Shown piece after piece: positions 24,241-33,065 of a DNA stretch of 64,000 bases. The position numbers were made by a program, and so were the translations under genes. Numbering within the stretch: the stretch's first letter is position 1; the number at the start of each line of letters is the position of its first letter. This DNA is from Fibrobacter sp. (GTDB lineage Bacteria; Fibrobacterota; Fibrobacteria; Fibrobacterales; Fibrobacteraceae), in assembly GCA_017526585.1 (NCBI GenBank), contig JAFXRC010000073.1, forward strand, positions 1 through 64,000. Reading direction: 5' to 3'. The notes under the pieces were generated by a model. It saw only the letters and a list, made by a program, of their open reading frames with translations. It made no database searches and had not been told where the DNA came from.

Positions 24241-24862
24241 ATTCCGCTTTCTCTATTGTCAGCAGGTCCTCGACCCAGGCATCCCGCTGTTTACGGAGTT
24301 TTTCTAGAGACTTGTCGTCGGCCCCGCTTTCGGCACAGGTTTCTACGAGCTTCAGATAACTTAATAGCAAATCTTTAGCTTTGGGGTAGTCTGGCTCTAG
24401 CTGTTTCAGAGCGCTTTCGATAGCTGCGTCGGAATACAATCTGGAAATTCCTTCCAGGGAGCGGGTGACATAGGTCTCGATGTCTCCGGAACCCTTTGCT
24501 GCTATCGCTTCAGCGAATTCCAAAGGCTCGATCTGGTCTACCCAGTCGCTTTGTTCGACATAGAGTTTGTCCCATTCCGCGAGAGACTCCTTTTTATCCG
24601 CCAGTGCCAGTTGGCGTTCCATTAATGGCTTATAGGACTGGATATCCAGGTCCGACTCGATTTCCTTGAGAAAAACCGCTAGATTTTGAAGGTTTGTCTC
24701 TGTCGGGTTGTTTAAAAGGCATTCCTTTAAGACGGCTAGCTTGTCTTTTGGAGCCAATATTTTGAACGCCTGCGTGTTTGCGTTGTTGGCCTTGACGTGG
24801 GCCCAGAAGATTCTCGCAAAGAGTAGTACAAAGAGTAGGGTTACGATAAGAGTCCAGTTCAT
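24239..24862 (-). CDS. Membrane-anchored helical protein, unknown
   Basis: This 207-residue protein has one N-terminal membrane helix (WTLIVTLLFVLLFARIFW) and a long soluble, highly charged helical part with TPR-like spacing (NPTETNLQNLAVFLKEIESD, YPKAKDLLLSYLKLVE). I recognise no catalytic motif or family. It stands alone, convergent with the DUF3078-like gene and divergent from the fibro-slime gene. Confidence 0.6.
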   Translation of the reverse strand: MNWTLIVTLLFVLLFARIFWAHVKANNANTQAFKILAPKDKLAVLKECLLNNPTETNLQNLAVFLKEIESDLDIQSYKPLMERQLALADKKESLAEWDKLYVEQSDWVDQIEPLEFAEAIAAKGSGDIETYVTRSLEGISRLYSDAAIESALKQLEPDYPKAKDLLLSYLKLVETCAESGADDKSLEKLRKQRDAWVEDLLTIEKAE

Positions 24863-25099
24863 AGAATGAATTATAGGAATAGGGGCAAGGGGTTAGAAAT
24901 TATGGGTTAGAGACGCAACTAAAAATGTTACGATATCTTAACAAAAGAGCGCAAAAACAGTTTGTTTTGAGTCACGAAAAAACGGCAAAAGGGCATATTT
25001 CGGTAAAATTTCGAGGTAAACGATGGCAAAAGGTCGAAATAGGGATTATATTTAGCAGGGTCATATTGTACCTATTCACATAGGTGGAGATTGAGTTAT
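24863..25099. promoter_or_regulatory. Divergent intergenic region upstream of fibro-slime gene, with direct repeats
   Basis: This AT-rich stretch separates two divergent genes and must hold both promoters. GGCAAAAGG occurs twice (24984-24992 and 25025-25033, 41 bases apart, roughly four helical turns), with a related TTCGGTAAA / TCGAGGTAAA pair between them; these could be operator sites. GGTGGAG precedes the start at 25100. I could not assign -35/-10 boxes with confidence. Confidence 0.4.
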
Positions 25100-27661
25100 A
25101 TGAAAACAATGAAAAGGATTGCGGCTTGCGCTTGCTTTGCAAGTTCCGTTTTTGCTGCTGATGCCCAACTAGATATCGTGGTCCGAGATTTCCCGGTGTC
25201 TCACGATGACTTTGAAAACTTTTCAGAAGAGTCAATGCAGCACCAGGCGCAGATTTTGAATTATGCGAGGACTGGTTATGATGCCAACTGGTCTGCTCGT
25301 GCCGATTTGCACAGAACATGCGGAAATGGTGCTTCGGGGTATGGTGTTAAGATTGGCGCCGATGGTTATCCCATGATGGCAAATACGGCCATTCCGGGGT
25401 ATTTGCAGAAAACGAGTACCGGTCCTGCATTGACTTACGGAGAGTGTGGCGATAAAACTCGCGGTTATGCTAACGCAAACTCTACCTTCGCCTCCATGAA
25501 CGAACCTGGTGCGAAGTGCCCTACTCCGGGTGCCTGGGCCAACGAGGTCTATTACACGCCTGGAATGGTCCAGTCGTACTTGGAATTCGATAAACCTGTT
25601 AACGGGGAATACGATATGTACGATGGCGTGCATATCAAGAAGCTTGCTGACTTGTGCGATAATGGCCACTTCGATGAGTGGTATGAGGATACGGACAACA
25701 ATCGCCGTATTAACAAGACTCTGGATTTGCCTTCGGTTGGTCATAACCTTTATCAGGTGAACTACAACTACAACAACGGTGGCTATGCCCCCCTGGATTC
25801 TGTAGATGCTGCGGGAAACTATGTTAGTGCACCTGCCTGTAATTCTGCGGTTCAGGTCAAGGGTGTGAACAATACTCCTATAAATCCTAATTGCGAACAG
25901 TTTGGCCCTCAGTCTTTATCCATATTCTGCCCTCCATACGACTACGAATGGGCAACTACGCAAGAAGACAAGGATCATCAGAACACCTATGGTCTTTGCT
26001 CATCTTGGTTGGCTAATGGAGGCCCTAAGGAGGGGGGCGCGGCACAAGCGGCTGCTAATGCAAATGGCGCTTTGGGATCGAAACATCTCCGCAACTACGG
26101 CTTTACTATGATGGGTTACGCCAAATTCAAGTACAGGGCTGCCAACCAGGAAAATGGCGGCGAAGTTTTCGAATTCGTGGGTGATGACGATATGTGGATT
26201 TTCGTGGATGGCGTGTTGGTGGTGGACCTTGGTGGTACCCACCTTGCCGCTCCTGGTGCGGTGAACATCAAGACTCTTGCTGATAACAACCATGGTTGTC
26301 ATGATGGTGAACCCCTTAAGGATTACACGAACTGTGAGGGTTCGACTGGAACATCCTGGGGCGAAGGTTCCTGGCACCATCTGCACTTCTTCTATGCTGA
26401 CCGTCAGACCGATGGTTCCAATATGCTGATTCGTACGTCCCTTTCGGAACTGGCTCCCTCCAAGTATGGCCAGCCCACCATTACTGAAGCCATTGCCCAT
26501 ATCGATAATGGTCAGTCTTCCGTGTCGGTGACGATGAATACAAAACTGGATGATGCGACTATGGCCGCTCTCAAGGCCCAGGCTAGTGCGAACGCCAATG
26601 TTAAGGCAGATGGTAAATCTAAGGTCGATGCGGCTTCGACAAACTATGCTGTGCTGGTAAAGCGCAAGGACGCTGAGGGCAAAGAACATGTCTATGGACT
26701 CCTCCTTACGGGTGTGTCCGAAACTCAGGGCAATGGGGATGAAGTCTCTTACGAATTCAAGGGTGTCCTTGTTGATGAGAACGGAAATGTTGTCGGTAAC
26801 ATTCGTAATGGTGACGGTATAGCGTTTAACTATACGGGTACTGAAGGCTCCGAGAACATGGTCTATGAGTATTGGAATACTCACGCTATTGATATCGTGT
26901 CCGTCTCGGGCAAGAAGGTGGAGGGCTTCCCTGAAGAGTGGGCTAGGGTTATGCTTACGATTCAGTATGAAGAAAGCGTTGTCCAGCAGGATAAGTCTAT
27001 CAACCGTCCCGATTTCACTGCTCAGTCTCAGCAGCTGACTAAAATTGCAGGAAGCGATGGGTTGCCGAAAGACGCTACCGGTGAATTAAAGTTAATTCCG
27101 ATTACGCTGGATATGGTGAATGGCGGCGACCCCAACACTATTACGGCCGACAAGCAGAGAGATCTTGTGGATGATCCGGCGGTGGGTACTTATGCCACCT
27201 ATGCTAGTAAGAACTCCAAGGAAGGGCTGTGCGCCCACAACAAGGGTGAAACGGATCCCTGTATATCGTTTAATTTCCTTGTGATGCAGCCTTTCCGTGT
27301 GAACGTACGTGTGTTTGACCATATGGGACATTTCGTGAGCCAGTATAGCCAGGGAATGGATGCTCAGGAGTTGTTCGCTGCCTTGGACGGCGGAACAATT
27401 AAGAAACCGGATCCGACCAATACGTGCTCTGCAGATGTTCCTCTGCATGGCACCGGAGCTATGCTTGTGGCTATGAAGATGTACCCTGTTGCCCAGTCCG
27501 GAAGAAAGCTTGCGACTGGCCCGTACATCTATCAGGTGACCATTGTACGTATGGATGGTAAGTATTGCGCTATCCAGGGTGGTGAACCGACGGAAGTGGA
27601 GTTCATCTATACCCGTACATCTGAGTCTTCTACTCGTGGTTACCATAGGGTAAAGAAGTAA
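25100..27661 (+). CDS. Fibro-slime domain surface protein
   Basis: This 853-residue secreted protein has a signal peptide (RIAACACFASSVFAA). Around residues 329-450 it carries the fibro-slime/PA14-like domain: NYGFTMMGYAKFKY, then FEFVGDDDMWIFVDG with the calcium-binding D-D-D-type turn, VVDLGGTHLAAPG and WHHLHFFYADRQTDGSN. Fibro-slime proteins are found in Fibrobacter and slime moulds and are linked with adhesion to plant fibre. The C-terminal 300 residues are beta-rich and finish near YIYQVTIVRMDGKYCAIQGG, suggestive of an Ig-like or sorting tail. Start is ATG 25100 after GGTGGAG; a TTG at 25091 is in frame. It is followed by a strong terminator. Confidence 0.9.
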   Translation: MKTMKRIAACACFASSVFAADAQLDIVVRDFPVSHDDFENFSEESMQHQAQILNYARTGYDANWSARADLHRTCGNGASGYGVKIGADGYPMMANTAIPGYLQKTSTGPALTYGECGDKTRGYANANSTFASMNEPGAKCPTPGAWANEVYYTPGMVQSYLEFDKPVNGEYDMYDGVHIKKLADLCDNGHFDEWYEDTDNNRRINKTLDLPSVGHNLYQVNYNYNNGGYAPLDSVDAAGNYVSAPACNSAVQVKGVNNTPINPNCEQFGPQSLSIFCPPYDYEWATTQEDKDHQNTYGLCSSWLANGGPKEGGAAQAAANANGALGSKHLRNYGFTMMGYAKFKYRAANQENGGEVFEFVGDDDMWIFVDGVLVVDLGGTHLAAPGAVNIKTLADNNHGCHDGEPLKDYTNCEGSTGTSWGEGSWHHLHFFYADRQTDGSNMLIRTSLSELAPSKYGQPTITEAIAHIDNGQSSVSVTMNTKLDDATMAALKAQASANANVKADGKSKVDAASTNYAVLVKRKDAEGKEHVYGLLLTGVSETQGNGDEVSYEFKGVLVDENGNVVGNIRNGDGIAFNYTGTEGSENMVYEYWNTHAIDIVSVSGKKVEGFPEEWARVMLTIQYEESVVQQDKSINRPDFTAQSQQLTKIAGSDGLPKDATGELKLIPITLDMVNGGDPNTITADKQRDLVDDPAVGTYATYASKNSKEGLCAHNKGETDPCISFNFLVMQPFRVNVRVFDHMGHFVSQYSQGMDAQELFAALDGGTIKKPDPTNTCSADVPLHGTGAMLVAMKMYPVAQSGRKLATGPYIYQVTIVRMDGKYCAIQGGEPTEVEFIYTRTSESSTRGYHRVKK

Positions 27662-27682
27662 TTCTGGTTTAAATACTTTGAG

Positions 27683-27709
27683 AAAGGCCCCGCAAAAGCG
27701 GGGTCTTTT
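27683..27709 (+). terminator. Rho-independent terminator after fibro-slime gene
   Basis: CCCCGC (27688-27693), loop AAAA, GCGGGG (27698-27703), then TCTTTT. Confidence 0.92.
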
Positions 27710-27765
27710 CGCTATATGCCATTAACCATTTTCTATATTTGCCCTCGTAAAATCAAGAGGACATT

Positions 27766-29106
27766 ATGGCCCAATTCAATGCGCACTTTAGGAACATCAA
27801 CGGCGATGACACCTACCCGCTGACCGACGTCATTTACAGGAGTAAGGTGGACGGCAGCCTGCTCGAAGTCGAGCACGACCGTGCAGCTCTCGCCAGCAAG
27901 AGCCCCGACGAATGGAAAAAGCTCTTTGCCGAACGCCGCATGAGCTTTGAACCCGCCGACATGAGCGGCATCTGGAGCAAGCGCGAAATGGTGCTCCCCG
28001 ACATGCCCATCGAAGACATCGTAACCATGCGCGAAGGCTGGAGCCCGCTGTTTGACGCCGCCCCGCTCGCCAAGGAAATGGGCATCAAGAGTCTCAAGGT
28101 CAAGCTTTGCGGCAACTCTCACACCGGTTCTTTCAAGGACCTGGGTATGACGGTTCTTGTAAGCCAGGTGAACCACATCATCAAGAAGAAGATTCACGAA
28201 ATCGACGCCGTGGCCTGCGCCTCTACCGGCGATACCTCCGCAGCCCTGAGCGCCTACTGTGCCAAGGCCGGCATCCCGAGCATTGTGTTCTTGCCCGCCG
28301 GCAAGACCAGCGTGGCCCAGCTGATCCAGCCGATTTCTAACGGTAGCATCGTGCTCGCCCTCGACACCGACTTTGACGGTTGCATGAAGATTGTCCAGCA
28401 GGTCACCGCCGACAACCGCATCTACCTCGCCAACTCCATGAACAGCCTCCGCGTGGAAGGCCAGAAGACGATTTCTCCGGAAATCTGCCAGGAAATGGGC
28501 TGGAAAGTACCCGATACCGTGATTATTCCGGGCGGCAACCTCGGCAACGTGAGTGCACTCGCCAAGGGTTTCGAAGACTGCAAGGCCATGGGCCTTATCG
28601 ACCGCATTCCTCGCATTATCGTGGCTCAGGCCGAAAACGCCAACCCGTTCTACCAGGCATACGAACGCGGCTTCGACAAGCTCGTTCCGATGCAAGCCAA
28701 GAAGACTCTCGCCTCTGCCATCCAGATCGGTAACCCGGTCAGCTATCCGAAGGCCGTGCGCGCCATCCAGAAGACGAACGGCATGGTCGTGAGCGTTACC
28801 GAAGAAGAACTCGCTAACGCCGCCCACCGCGGTGACCGTATCGGTCTCTACTGCTGCCCGCATACGGGTGTCGCCCTCGGCGCGCTTGAAAAGCTCGTAG
28901 CCGCAGGCAAGATCGACAAGGAAGAAAACGTGGTCGTCATCAGCACGGCACACGGCCTCAAGTTCACCGAATTCAAGGTGGGCTACCACGAGAAAAAGCT
29001 CGAAAACATAGCCTCCAAGTTCGCGAACCCCGTGTTCAAGGCTCCGGCAGACCTCGGCGCTGTCATGGACATTTTGAAGAAGGAGATGGCAGAAAGACGT
29101 CGCTAA
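27766..29106 (+). CDS. thrC: Threonine synthase
   Basis: This 446-residue PLP enzyme converts O-phosphohomoserine to threonine. The PLP Lys lies in NSHTGSFKDLGMT (near residue 124) and the phosphate-binding loop in VIIPGGNLGNVS. The N-terminal part and AHGLKFTEFK tail fit the class found in anaerobes and plants. Codon use is strongly biased, indicating high expression. It is monocistronic with a terminator after it. ThrH, a homoserine-phosphorylating HAD protein, is encoded 5 kb away at 34112. Confidence 0.94.
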   Translation: MAQFNAHFRNINGDDTYPLTDVIYRSKVDGSLLEVEHDRAALASKSPDEWKKLFAERRMSFEPADMSGIWSKREMVLPDMPIEDIVTMREGWSPLFDAAPLAKEMGIKSLKVKLCGNSHTGSFKDLGMTVLVSQVNHIIKKKIHEIDAVACASTGDTSAALSAYCAKAGIPSIVFLPAGKTSVAQLIQPISNGSIVLALDTDFDGCMKIVQQVTADNRIYLANSMNSLRVEGQKTISPEICQEMGWKVPDTVIIPGGNLGNVSALAKGFEDCKAMGLIDRIPRIIVAQAENANPFYQAYERGFDKLVPMQAKKTLASAIQIGNPVSYPKAVRAIQKTNGMVVSVTEEELANAAHRGDRIGLYCCPHTGVALGALEKLVAAGKIDKEENVVVISTAHGLKFTEFKVGYHEKKLENIASKFANPVFKAPADLGAVMDILKKEMAERRR

Positions 29107-29143
29107 TTTGACAAGCCGTCATTCCAACCATTGAAGATTTAAA

Positions 29144-29170
29144 ACTCCGCAGAGATGCGGAGTTTTTTTT
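29144..29170 (+). terminator. Rho-independent terminator after thrC
   Basis: CTCCGCA (29145-29151), loop GAGA, TGCGGAG (29156-29162) and an eight-base T run. Confidence 0.92.
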
Positions 29171-29172
29171 GT

Positions 29173-29352
29173 TTAAGAATTCTGTGCAGAATCCAGGCGT
29201 TCCCCGATGACTAGGCTCAAATAGGCGACTGCGGCCGATACCGACGCGACAACGCTACCCGAACCGTAGAACATGACTCCAAACACAGCCGGAGCCAAGA
29301 GCAGGAGTGCGGAAAATAGGACTTTGTTATTTGCAATGCTAAAACGATTCAT
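29173..29352 (-). CDS. Small membrane protein (59 residues)
   Basis: ATG 29352 follows a good GAGAGG and opens a 59-codon frame ending TAA at 29173. The peptide starts MNRFSIANNK and has two hydrophobic stretches (LFSALLLLAPAVFGVMFYG and VVASVSAAVAYLSLVI), so it is a likely two-helix inner-membrane protein. I know no family. It sits between the thrC terminator and the terminator of the NSS transporter gene, so it is probably transcribed on its own. Confidence 0.68.
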   Translation of the reverse strand: MNRFSIANNKVLFSALLLLAPAVFGVMFYGSGSVVASVSAAVAYLSLVIGERLDSAQNS

Positions 29353-29419
29353 AATTTACCTCTCTTTTACGCACACAAATATACCTAATAAATAGTGACA
29401 AAAACTGTCATTATTCAAA

Positions 29420-29444
29420 ACAAAAAAAGCGGGACTCGCCCGCT
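29420..29444 (-). terminator. Rho-independent terminator after NSS transporter gene
   Basis: Minus-strand GCGGG (29443-29439), loop CGAGT, CCCGC (29433-29429) then seven Ts. Confidence 0.88.
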
Positions 29445-29467
29445 ACGCAATTAAGTAATCTTTTGAT

Positions 29468-30874
29468 TTAACCGAATATCTTATTGTACAATTCCGGTGC
29501 AAACTTCTGGAAATACCCCTGAAGCCAGATGATCGCAATCACAACGGGGATCACCCACTTAACATAAAAGCGGACAAACTTGTAGGTCGGAATTTTGAAT
29601 CCCTTGCCCGTGTTGATTTCGGCGTAGAATTTTTCTTCGCCCCAGCCACGCTTATAGGTGCAGAACACGATAAACAGGAGCGAGCCCAGCGGAAGGAGCG
29701 TATTGGATACGAGGAAGTCCTCAAGGTCCAGCACGCAGCTGCCTTCGCCAAAGGGCTGGAAACCCGAAAGCAGGTTGAATCCGAGTGCGCACGGGAGCGA
29801 CAGCAGCACGATGAGCACAGCATTCACGCGAACCACTTCCTTGCGGTCAAAGCGACGGGCATCGCGCCAGTAGGTTGTAATATTTTCAAACACCGCCACC
29901 ACGGTCGAAAGAGCCGCAAACGAAAGGAATAGGAAGAATGCCGCGCCACAAAGCCTACCGGCAGGCATCTGCGAGAACACGTTCGGAAGGGTCACAAAGA
30001 TAAGACCCGGACCTGCATTGGGTTCAAAACCAAACGCAAAGCAGCTCGGAATAATGATGAGCCCTGCAAGCAAGGCAACCCCCGTATCCAGGGCGCAAAT
30101 GTTTGCCGCTTCTTTCGCAATCGAATGATTTTTCTTGATATAACTACCAAAAATGGTCATGGCACCGATACCCAGGCTCAGCGTAAAGAAACTCTGACCA
30201 AGAGCAGCAAAGAGAGATTCCCCAATGCCATTTTTCACCAGATTATCAAAATTGGGCAACAGGTAAAAACGCAGGCCTTCTTCAGCACCGGGAAGCGTCA
30301 CGGCACGGATCGCAAGCACAATCATAATGACAAATAAGAACGACATCATCCATTTGGTAATGCGTTCCACGCCCTTCTGGAGACCCAGCGACACAATGCC
30401 AAAACCAATAACCGTCGTCGCCACCATCCAGCCCACCTGAATGGCCGGGCTAGAGAGAGTTTCCCCGAACATGGCACCCACCTGCGCAGGCGTCACATTC
30501 TGAAAATCACCCACCACCATGCGGTAGAAGTAGTAGAGCATCCAGCCGCAAACAGTCGTGTAGAACATCATGAGCAGATAGTTGCCCGCAATCATAGGCC
30601 ACTTGGCAAGATGCCATTTAGTGCCCTTGGGTTCCAAACGTTCAAAGGATCGACCCACGCTACGCTGCGTGGCACGACCCACCGCAAATTCCGCCATCAG
30701 AATCGGAAGTCCGAACACCAGCAAGAAGAACAGATAGATGAGCACGAAGGCGGCACCACCATACTGACCGGTAATAAACGGGAATCGCCATACATTACCA
30801 AGGCCGATGGCGCAGCCTGCAGAAATAAGGATGAAGCCCAAACGGGACGCAAAAGATTCTCTATTGCTATTCAT
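29468..30874 (-). CDS. Sodium-dependent transporter, NSS (SNF) family
   Basis: This 468-residue inner-membrane protein has about eleven to twelve helices and the NSS sodium/substrate site AIGLGNVWRFPF (residues 18-29), followed by FAVGRATQRSVG. Family members import amino acids or related amines with sodium (LeuT, TnaT, MhsT). The substrate cannot be inferred. It lies alone, divergent from sufB, with its own terminator. Its ATG lacks a clear Shine-Dalgarno site. Confidence 0.92.
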   Translation of the reverse strand: MNSNRESFASRLGFILISAGCAIGLGNVWRFPFITGQYGGAAFVLIYLFFLLVFGLPILMAEFAVGRATQRSVGRSFERLEPKGTKWHLAKWPMIAGNYLLMMFYTTVCGWMLYYFYRMVVGDFQNVTPAQVGAMFGETLSSPAIQVGWMVATTVIGFGIVSLGLQKGVERITKWMMSFLFVIMIVLAIRAVTLPGAEEGLRFYLLPNFDNLVKNGIGESLFAALGQSFFTLSLGIGAMTIFGSYIKKNHSIAKEAANICALDTGVALLAGLIIIPSCFAFGFEPNAGPGLIFVTLPNVFSQMPAGRLCGAAFFLFLSFAALSTVVAVFENITTYWRDARRFDRKEVVRVNAVLIVLLSLPCALGFNLLSGFQPFGEGSCVLDLEDFLVSNTLLPLGSLLFIVFCTYKRGWGEEKFYAEINTGKGFKIPTYKFVRFYVKWVIPVVIAIIWLQGYFQKFAPELYNKIFG

Positions 30875-30958
30875 GGCTAAAAATATAGATAGGTATCGCG
30901 TATCAAGCAGTGGAACTCAGCAAAAAATTCTATCTTTGTGCGCGCAAAAAGGTGTAAA

Positions 30959-32374
30959 ATGAGCGAAAACTACAAATATGGGTTTGTGACGGACATCGAG
31001 AACGAGGCCTTCGAGAAAGGTCTGAACGAAGATGTTATCCGCAGGGCATCCAAGCTCCGCGGCGAACCGCAATTTATGCTCGATTTCCGACTAAAAGCCT
31101 ATGAAAAGCTCCAGACGATGGAGCAGCCGAACTGGGGCGAATTGAACTTTGCGCCGGTGGACCTGCAGGACATCGTCTACTACTCCGCCCCGAAGACCAA
31201 GAAGAGCCACGAAAAGATTGAAGACGTGGACCCGGAGTTGCTGGCCACCTTTGAAAAGCTGGGCATTCCGCTGGACGAACAGAAGCGCCTGGCCAACGTG
31301 GCCGTGGACGCGGTCTTTGACTCGGTCAGCATTTACACCAGCCACAAGCGCAAGCTCATGGAAATGGGCATTTTGTTCTGCAGCATTAGCGACGCCATCA
31401 AGGAATATCCCGAACTCATCGAGGAGTACCTGGGCTCTGTGGTTCCTGCAGGCGACAACTACTTTGCGGCTTTGAACAGCGCGGTATTCGGCGACGGAAG
31501 CTTCGTCTATATTCCACCCGGAGTCAAGTGCCCCATGGACCTTTCCACCTACTTCCGTATCAACAACAAGGAAGCTGGCCAGTTCGAACGCACCTTGATT
31601 ATCGCTGATGAAGGAGCGAGCGTGAGCTACCTGGAAGGCTGCACCGCGCCGGAATACAGCAGCAAGCAGTTGCACAGCGCCATCGTGGAACTTGTGGCGA
31701 AAGATAACGCCAGCATCAAGTATTCCACCGTGCAGAACTGGTACGCGGGCGACCGCGAAACGGGAGCCGGCGGCGTGTACAACTTCGTCACGAAGCGCGG
31801 AAAGTGCGCCGGCAAGAACAGCCGCATCAGCTGGACGCAGGTTGAAACCGGCTCCGCCATCACGTGGAAGTATCCGAGCTGCGTGCTTCTGGGCGACAAC
31901 TCCGTCGGAGAATTCTACAGCGTTGCCCTAACCAACGGGCACATGCAGGCCGACACTGGCACCAAGATGATCCACATCGGCAAGAACACCAAGAGCACTA
32001 TCATTTCGAAGGGCATCAGCGCCGACTACTCCAGCAACGCCTACCGCGGCGAAGTGAGCATCCGCAAGTCGGCCGCGGGAGCCCGCAACTACACCCAGTG
32101 CGACAGCATGCTCGTGGGCGACAAGAGTGCAGCTCACACCTTCCCCTACATCACGGTCGCAAACGCCAGTTCCACCACCGAACACGAGGCGACCACCAGC
32201 CGCATCAGCGAAGACCAGCTCTTCTATTTCGAAAGCCGCGGCATCAAGCGCGAAGACGCCATTCAGGCGATGGTGGGCGGATTCTGCAAAGATGTATTTA
32301 AAGAGCTCCCGGGCGAATTCGCCACGGAAGCCCGTCAGTTACTGACACTCAAGCTCGAACATTCTGTAGGTTAG
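30959..32374 (+). CDS. sufB: Fe-S cluster assembly protein SufB
   Basis: This 471-residue protein is the SufB scaffold subunit that builds Fe-S clusters with SufC and SufD. Hallmarks include [56 protein letters not shown] and [12 protein letters not shown] start at ATG 30959 after AAAGGTG rather than at the upstream in-frame ATG 30938. It is solitary: the next gene is convergent seven bases away and no sufC, sufD or sufS is in the window, unlike the usual suf operon. Confidence 0.94.
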   Translation: MSENYKYGFVTDIENEAFEKGLNEDVIRRASKLRGEPQFMLDFRLKAYEKLQTMEQPNWGELNFAPVDLQDIVYYSAPKTKKSHEKIEDVDPELLATFEKLGIPLDEQKRLANVAVDAVFDSVSIYTSHKRKLMEMGILFCSISDAIKEYPELIEEYLGSVVPAGDNYFAALNSAVFGDGSFVYIPPGVKCPMDLSTYFRINNKEAGQFERTLIIADEGASVSYLEGCTAPEYSSKQLHSAIVELVAKDNASIKYSTVQNWYAGDRETGAGGVYNFVTKRGKCAGKNSRISWTQVETGSAITWKYPSCVLLGDNSVGEFYSVALTNGHMQADTGTKMIHIGKNTKSTIISKGISADYSSNAYRGEVSIRKSAAGARNYTQCDSMLVGDKSAAHTFPYITVANASSTTEHEATTSRISEDQLFYFESRGIKREDAIQAMVGGFCKDVFKELPGEFATEARQLLTLKLEHSVG

Positions 32375-32381
32375 CGGCAAT

Positions 32382-32927
32382 CTAACGCGCCACGACCTGC
32401 TTGCGGATTTTTTCCGTAAGTTCGCGGCCGCCAAGCTGCGCAATGCATTCAAAAGCAAATTCTTCGGCAGAGCCTGCGCCACGGCTCGTGACGATGTTCC
32501 CGTCTACGACCACGCGGTCTTCGACGAACTTTTTACAGACAAGTTCACTTTCGCAGCCCGGGAAACAGGTCGCAGTCTTATCGGCAAGGATTCCCGCCTT
32601 GCTGAGCACCAGCGGAGCCGCGCAAATCGCAAAAATCCACTTGCCTTTGTCGTTGAATTCGTAAATAACTTTTTCCACTTCGGCAGAAGCCTTCAGATTC
32701 TTGACGCCAATGCCGCCACCGGGCAAAAGAATGCCGTCAAAAGCGGCTGTATCGGCACCCGAAAGAGCAAAATCCGTCTGAATTCTAAGGCCGCGCAACC
32801 CAATCACTTCGGCCCTGCCAGAAACGCTTGCGAGAGCGACCTCAAAACCCGCCCGCTGCAAATAGTCAAACGGGGTCACAAACTCGGTTTCTTCGAAACC
32901 ATCAGCCAACAAAAATAAAATCTGCAT
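32382..32927 (-). CDS. DJ-1/PfpI family protein (YajL-like)
   Basis: This 181-residue protein has the DJ-1 layout: ADGFEETEFVTPFDYLQRAG with the conserved Glu near 13, LLPGGGIGVKNL, and the nucleophile elbow FAICAAPLVLSKAGIL with Cys near residue 100. Family roles include deglycation or chaperone-like protection against oxidative and carbonyl stress. A GAGG site precedes the ATG. It is a single gene, convergent with sufB. Confidence 0.88.
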   Translation of the reverse strand: MQILFLLADGFEETEFVTPFDYLQRAGFEVALASVSGRAEVIGLRGLRIQTDFALSGADTAAFDGILLPGGGIGVKNLKASAEVEKVIYEFNDKGKWIFAICAAPLVLSKAGILADKTATCFPGCESELVCKKFVEDRVVVDGNIVTSRGAGSAEEFAFECIAQLGGRELTEKIRKQVVAR

Positions 32928-33011
32928 TGTTTACCTCTTTTTTTAAAAGAAATTTAAATAAAATTTTTAAAAATCACATTCCAAGCTAAAGTTTTACGGT
33001 TTATTCAGATT

Positions 33012-33046
33012 TAATACTGTCTACCGTCTACCGCCTACTGCCTACT
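33012..33046. repeat. Degenerate 7-bp tandem repeat (GYCTACY) upstream of Hsp33 gene
   Basis: GTCTACC, GTCTACC, GCCTACT, GCCTACT run in perfect 7-base phase (33019-33046), preceded by a degenerate TAATACT unit. The array ends 19 bases before the hslO ATG. Confidence 0.7.
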
Positions 33047-33065
33047 ATTTTTCTACATTTGGGCC

